Below, piece by piece: positions 58,185 to 64,000 of a stretch of DNA of 64,000 nucleotides. A model generated the notes under the pieces. The model worked only from the letters and a program-made list of their open reading frames with translations, made no database searches and was not told the DNA's origin. How positions within the stretch are numbered: the stretch's first letter is position 1; the number at the start of each line of letters is the position of its first letter. The position numbers and the translations under genes were made by a program. This DNA is from Valencia hispanica (lineage: Eukaryota; Chordata; Actinopteri; Cyprinodontiformes; Valenciidae). The DNA lies in NCBI GenBank assembly GCA_963556495.2, contig OY747704.1:6436501-6500500 (forward strand), read 5' to 3'.

Positions 58185-58345
58185 GATTTTAAAACCTATT
58201 CTGGATTTAGCAGGGATGAAGAGAAGATGCAATTGGAGAAATATGATCTCTGCTTTTAATCTCTAGCATTTTGATCCACTTTTGACTGAGCTGTAGACAG
58301 GCTTGTGATGTTGTATAATAACTAGATGTAATGAAGGTTTTTTTG
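58185..58345 (-). mobile_element. Decayed L2-like LINE (family B) fragment
   Basis: CTATTCTGGATTTAGCAGGG, GGAGAAATATGATCTCTGCT and ATTTTGATCCACTTTTGACT are diverged versions of 32415-32530. Confidence 0.55.
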
Positions 58346-58924
58346 AGGCCTTCTAATAGATTTTTTTGTTTATTTTATTGAACTAAAGACACAACTTCTG
58401 TTTTTCCATTTTTCTCCACCCCTGCTGTCCATATTTCTTATTATAGGAGTGTACCTTGCCTTACTTAAACCTTTTTTTCTGTAGAGGTTTTGCTTGTGCT
58501 GTGTCTTTCTCCTCTTCACCCGTTTTTAAACTTTCCGGCTGAAGAACAGAAAAAACCAGAAGGATAAACACATTGTCACAACTTATCTGTGTCCATGACC
58601 GACACTCCCCAGCATTGTTTAAACTTCTACTTGTGGAAGTAATACCTTTTAGGGTCAACTACTCACATTTCTTAGGCTTTCAGCTCCAAAACAATCACTT
58701 TACTTATAGGGTGTTTTCAACATTTTTGATCGTCATAAACAGCTTGTCTGTGTACCAGCAGCACAGGCCCTATGCCAGCATTGTTACTAAAAAGTTGTGC
58801 AGTGAACCCAGGGTATTTCCTTCGCTTTGAGTTTGAATTACACACACCCCACTTTTCAGTTATTTATTTGCAAAAAATGTTTGGAATAATGTATGATTTT
58901 CGTTCCACTTCTCACGTGTACACC

Positions 58925-59022
58925 ACTTTGTTTTGGTCTTTCACCTGGAATTCCAATAAAATTGATTCATGCTTGTGGCTGTAATGTGACAAAATGTGGA
59001 AAAGTTCAAGGGGGCCGAATTT
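58925..59022 (+). mobile_element. Tc1-like transposon terminal fragment
   Basis: GGCTGTAATGTGACAAAATG followed by TTCAAGGGGGCCGAAT is the subterminal pattern of another fish Tc1 family; the final repeat end is missing. Confidence 0.45.
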
Positions 59023-61959
59023 CCCGCGCTGTCCTACGGATGTGACGTCAATTGACACGGCTTGCGCGTTCTCGATAGCTTTAAAAGAGGAAGAAAAATG
59101 GTCGCAGACCTCCATTGATTCAATTGTGAGAATGGATTATTCTCTTCTGCAACTGGGAAACGACCAAGGACGACTCACAACCCACTAAAAAGTGGCACTA
59201 AGAAAAAGAAGTATGCCCCTGTGAAGAGGTATGTTTTTTTGTGAAGCGTTTGTGCGCGCTCCCGTGCGGCTGGCTGCAGTTACTTGCAGCGCCGGCCGCG
59301 TCGCTCGTGAGTTTCGTTTCTTCATTCTGCCCCATGCTCCTTTAACAATTATATATTATTTCGCAATTGGTCTACTTGTCACCTGTTATTGGAAGTTGAT
59401 GTTTTGTCATATTTCTATGTTACAAGGTTTACTGCATGTGTGTGTAGCTTAACAGTAAGGCAGACAGTTCTTTATGGGGATTTAACCTATACGGTTAACT
59501 GCTTTTACAATGGGGTCTTAGTGCACTAAAGGTTTTATGGGTTTGTCTGACCACAGATCTGCCTGAACCACCATAGGAGAGCGGTTGTAAACTAAGGTGA
59601 AGACTAGAGTATTCAGCTAAGGAATGAAAACAGATGGGACAAGTTCTAGAATCTAACACTAAGAATCTAACACTGACTATATTAACAGTATATGTGAGAA
59701 TTCACACCGTACGAACCGATGCTCGGATGCAACCAGACACACTTAATGTGCGTTCGTGACACATAGTAGTCTTCAATTTGGAACTACGAAAAAGAAAATT
59801 CCTGAAGTGATCGAGGAGACGTTTGACCGAACAGAAGAACGCGCAACCAAAACAACGCGTTTCCTTGACGACCCTGGCCATTCTGTTTGAAGAAACTCCA
59901 ACCTTAACTTCACATACAGTTAACGGCTTATTTACTTTTACTGCAGTTGTTTTGTATTTGCAACATATGTGAGAGAGATGAATGAACCTTAAATTAAATG
60001 TGCAAGGAGAAATTCTTAGAGAAAGAATATTTATTTTTATGCGGCTTTGAAGGCATCTGAAGTTCATAAATATTAATATAATATTCAAATTTCTCACTTT
60101 TTTTACTGACATGTCTACTTTCGAGCAAGAAATATTTCATTATAATATCGGTATATCGTATTGCTTGTTTGACCTAATTAGCCCACAGGTAACCCGGTTA
60201 TTTATGTACTTTCTTGTGAAGCATTTCCAGTCAGTGACTTGTGAATGTGAGAGGTCTGGGTAAATTTGGATCGTGCTGCTGCTTCAGCAGTATGATATCG
60301 TCACAAGGGCCAACCAGAATTTCAAACAGGCTTGATTTTCATGTGACCATACGATTGCTGATCGGTAGCAGGTCGTGAGGTGTTAATCGCTTCTCGTATA
60401 GCGTCCCTGTATAGCCTACTACAGGATGAACGAATAGACTGAAACTCAGCCAGACCGCAAAAATTGTCACAACTTTGACTGAAAACGGGCCAAGAATCAC
60501 ACAACGTATGCCCACCTTTTTGTCCCCCTCTGGGATGCTTGCGCTGGCCTCCGCCATTTGTGCATACATGCATGATGCAGGTGATGCTGACTTTTTGGAT
60601 TAAGAAGATATGAGTTATTCAATCACCTGTTGATACTGTAGCTGCTTTTGGGCTTGAATCATGGCCTGAAGGTGTTTGCAGCGGACTGCGAGTCTTTATT
60701 AATCGTTGTAACATCGCCCTCTGTGAAGAATGCTGCAGCATCCGCACAGAAAAACAAACATGTCTGTATAATATAGTGGAATGGAATGATTTTAATACCA
60801 ATTAGTTTAGATAGTGATTATACGGAAATTGTGCTGTGAGCACAAGTGGATGTTAGATCTGTGCTGGTAGGAAATTCTGCATCAGGTTTTTAAAAGTGGT
60901 GGGAACAAAACTATAAATGTTGTCCCTGGTTAAAATGATGCCTATGCACATTTAGAAGGGTTATTCAGTCAGTTGATGCAAGATAATGAGAAAAAGATAA
61001 CATGTAGTGACATGCCAGCTATGTGAGCAGGAAGGAAGATAGCTCCTTTGAACTGACTGGACCACTGTAGTGAAATAGCTGGAAGTTACAACCTGCTTTA
61101 AAGCTGTTCATGTCCAGCATTTTTAATTAAATGAGTCTTTAGCCTTTTATATCCCAAATTAGATACATATCTGATGCACTTTATGCTGTAGACTTTCACA
61201 GTGGAGTTTGACGAGGGTTTCATTAAAACCAGAATGAGAACAAACAACATTTAGCAAAACATCTTTATAAGAGCTGTGGTGTGAACAGACCCTAACAAGC
61301 TCTACCTCGACTTTTTGCCTGATCATTCCCAGCTAGAAGAACCTTTTTATGCAGGATGCTTGATGACTGATGTGATAACTCATACTGTATGTAGGTGGTT
61401 TTGCTCTTCACATCATTTTACAAACCAATCTGTGGACCAGATTTAGACTCTGATCAAATGTTGATATTTTGACTGAGGAGGAAAAGAGCAAAAGCTCAGA
61501 ATAAAACACAGTTAAACTTATTGTTTGTGAAGCTTCAAGTTTTTGAAGTGTGAAGTTCGACTGTGTTTCTAGTGTTTCCCCTGAAGATATAAAGAGCTCA
61601 TAACATCAATACAGGGATTCAGTAAAGAGAACATGGAACCAAGAATAAACTCAAACCAGGAAAATCACATGTTTAGCCTGAGACCATGGAGGGTTTCTAA
61701 CTAGATTATCTAAGTCAATAGTTGTAGTTTCCACATGGTTCTCTATTTGTTGTCTATCATCTCATTTTCACACACTCAGAGGGTTACATACACTCACATC
61801 AGAGGCATGAAAATCAAGGTCATTCTGAGGGGGGAGGAGGGGGGGGGGTCCATTGTGGAAGGATTATTCATCCTATCTCTGTTTTTTTTGTTTTTGCTCC
61901 ACATGGAAGAACTGGCAGTCCATTTGGTTGAGACATCTTCCTGGATGGGGGTGGTTGGC

Positions 61960-62640
61960 TAAGCTAATCCTGCCAACATCTTAGTGTTTTTCTATAGAGG
62001 ATACACTTGGTCCTATCCCTCAGTATTTAGCCCTGTCTCTATCCTAGACCAACCTTTCGGCTAAGCTTTTACTGTGATGAACTGTATGTGCTCTCCTTCA
62101 TCATATAGCGTTTAAAACCAGCTTAGAACATATCTGTTTAACTGTGTTTCTTTACTAGATGAAGCCAGTAAAGATACTACTGCCATGAACTTTTCTTTAA
62201 CATAGAAAGTACTTGGTTATCAGTGCTTCTGTTTCCTTTTTTTCTGTGTAGATGCTCTGTCTTCTCAAACCCCCTAGGCTGTTGAGGCAGATGGCCGTTC
62301 ACACTGAGTCAGGTTCTGCTGGAGGTGTTTCCCTGTTAAAGGGGAGTTATTCTTCTCCACTGTCGCTACATGCTTGCTCAGTATGAGGAACTGCTGTCAG
62401 GCCAATAATCCAACGCAGGCGACTGTCTGCTGTCGCTACATGTTTGTCCAGGAGGAGTGAATCCTGTAGGCCAGTGACCCGATGCAATCTGCTGGGTTTC
62501 CTTGGATGGAAAACTTTTTTTATGCAGTTTGAAAAATAAACTGAACTTGATGCATTGTTTGATAACTGAAATCAATTAGAATGTATCTACTTTTTATTGT
62601 AAAGTACTTTTACAATAACCGAACTGAATTACACTACATA
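61960..62640 (+). mobile_element. L2-like LINE (family B) 3' UTR copy
   Basis: GATGCTCTGTCTTCTCAAAC, then GTCAGGTTCTGCTGGAGGTG and CTGTCGCTACATGCTTGCTC, match the reverse complement of 31600-31770. The tail has TTTTTTTATGCAGTTTG and AATAAACTGAACTTGATG. A tandem duplicate of the CTGTCGCTACATG segment (62360 and 62433) is inside. Confidence 0.65.
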
Positions 62641-63414
62641 AAACGGCAGTAATGCCTAAAAACAGAAATAGGTGTACAAGTTAGAATTTACTAATGGCTT
62701 TCTCAAATTTATTGGGTATTAAGTCAAAATTTTCAAGAAGAAGTTGGTTTACTTTATTTTTTCTGCATGTTCTTTTGATAGAAACGTTTCAAGTTAACCA
62801 CCAGTTGAGGAACTCTGCTGTGTATCCCTTCCACCCTGGATAAAGAATCTTTCAAATTAATCTATTCAATCCCAGAATTATTATGACATTCATGTTCATG
62901 CTAAAAGTATGTACAATTCTGGTTGAACTTGAAATGACAATAAACAACTGTGATGGTTTGTTAGCAGATGATTTTGAATAAGGAAAAGCAAAATGAAATG
63001 ACAGGAATGTATCAGATGTGGTTGAATCCCAGGGTTTTAAAGCTGCTCTGACTCTGTCTCCAAACAAACTGCTACACTGTATAATAGCACGAGCAACCTG
63101 AGTGATCCAACTCACTTTGAATATATTGAAGCCATGGATAATTTAAAGTTTTAGTTAATGACATCCAATGTCCTGGGCAGCAGTGAGTGTAGGACTGCAG
63201 GGAATATAACCTGTAACATGTAAATGTGTCCATCTGCAGAATCAGCTGCTCTCATGCTGTTTTGTTATTAAAATGAGGTGCGTCCCTTCGTTTCACCAAG
63301 AGAAGGAAATCAATACAAGGATTTGATCAAGAGACCGCTGCAGAGCCTTTGTAAATCAGCCTCGACACATGCTCTCGGTCTTAATAAAAGTAAAACTCAG
63401 CATCTGTCTACCAA

Positions 63415-64000
63415 TAGATCTCAAAAAATTTGAATATCGAGAAAAATATCAATGTTTTGTTTGTTCTTAGCTTGATTACACATAGAATGAAATATTTCAA
63501 GTCTTTAGTTTTTGTCATTTTAATGATTATAGCCTAAAGATAATGAAAATCCAAAATTCTGTCTCAGAAAACTAGATTATTACAAAAAATAAATAAAAAA
63601 TAATAATTTATAATAGCCAAATTATGTTCATTTCAGTGCACTTCATGCTGGGTTGGGGCTCCGTTTGCATCAATTACTGCATGACAGCGGCGTGGCATGG
63701 CGGCCATCCGGCTGTGGTTCTGCTGAGGCATAATGGAAGCCCAGGTTGCTTTGATAGCGGCCTTCAGCTCATCTACATTGTTGGGTCTGGTGTCTCATCC
63801 TCTTCGTGACAATACTCCATGTTTTCTCTGTGGGGTTCAGAGCAGGTTCTGAGCAGTGTGCTGGCTGATCAAGCACAGTAACACCATCAAGTTTCCACAG
63901 CTTCTGGTACCTCTGGCAGTGACAGCAGGTACAAAGTTCTGCTGACGAGCTTTATGGGGAAATCAGCATCCTCATAAAGCTCATCAGCAGAAAGATCCAT
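63415..64000 (-). mobile_element. Tc1/mariner element, 3' part, continuing past the window
   Basis: On the minus strand a frame at about 63794-63640 reads DTRPNNVDELKAAIKATWAS, then MPRRCHAVIDANGAPTQHE, the C-terminus of a Tc1-type transposase. Left of it, near 63420, CTCAAAAAATTTGAATATCG looks like the terminal repeat. The rest of the transposase gene lies beyond 64000. Confidence 0.75.

Larger units (their letters stand above)
46163..64000 (+). other. abca2: Presumed abca2 intron 1
   Basis: No other host exon was recognised after the donor at 46163. The content is microsatellites, LINE, SINE and DNA-transposon remnants, plus several kb of unassigned AT-rich DNA (47336-49060, 50480-51080, 52650-55290, 56520-58185, 59330-62060, 62640-63410). 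If exon 2 lies beyond 64000, all of this is intron. Confidence 0.6.

Noticed and set aside
58912..59115. Antisense 67-residue frame
   Set aside because: It crosses a Tc1 terminal fragment and has no family resemblance.
61820..61855. G-rich stretch considered as a regulatory element
   Set aside because: Short purine run with no neighbouring gene start or conserved pattern.

Overview
The window is vertebrate nuclear DNA, almost certainly from a ray-finned (teleost) fish. Genes are split by GT-AG introns, density is low, and most of the sequence consists of fish-type mobile elements: L2/Maui-like, Rex1/Babar-like and L1-like LINEs, Tc1/mariner elements, many hAT-like non-autonomous elements with 8-bp target duplications, tRNA-derived SINEs and one candidate LTR. 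I cannot name the species from the sequence.

Three host genes lie on the + strand in the order npdc1, fut7, abca2. npdc1 (5426-12492) enters from the left with its first exons outside the window; its last seven coding exons are here, ending in a highly conserved C-terminus. fut7 (24865-25917) has its whole 350-residue coding region in one exon. abca2 starts at 46097 in a CpG-rich promoter region. Only its first coding exon (22 residues) is present, so everything from 46163 to 64000 is probably its intron 1. The same three genes are neighbours in the same transcriptional order on human 9q34.3, so this is an ancient conserved block. They do not form a pathway: NPDC1 is a neural membrane protein, FUT7 makes sialyl-Lewis-x-type glycans in the Golgi, and ABCA2 is an endolysosomal lipid-related transporter.

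Layout: 1-4415 is an inverted L1-like LINE, interrupted by a SINE and by a hAT element that itself carries an L2 fragment. 5426-12492 is npdc1 with several hAT-like elements in its introns; 12493-15845 is its probable 3' flank or UTR. 16125-24800 holds a SINE and an old Tc1-like element split by an L2 copy that was itself later interrupted. 24825-25917 is fut7. 27500-43800 is a dense nest of L2, Rex1-like, hAT and LTR remnants, including a nearly full-length L2 (31425-36540) with an SGNH-esterase-like ORF1. 45735-46330 is the abca2 promoter and exon 1. 46163-64000 is intron with microsatellites, an internally deleted L2, a Tc1 element lacking the first catalytic aspartate region, a GC-rich dispersed repeat and further relics.

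I see no convincing undescribed functional system. The most informative signals are the nested insertions, which can be ordered in time. They include a 72-bp target-site duplication around a small L1 tail and two hAT elements nested inside a split TA microsatellite.
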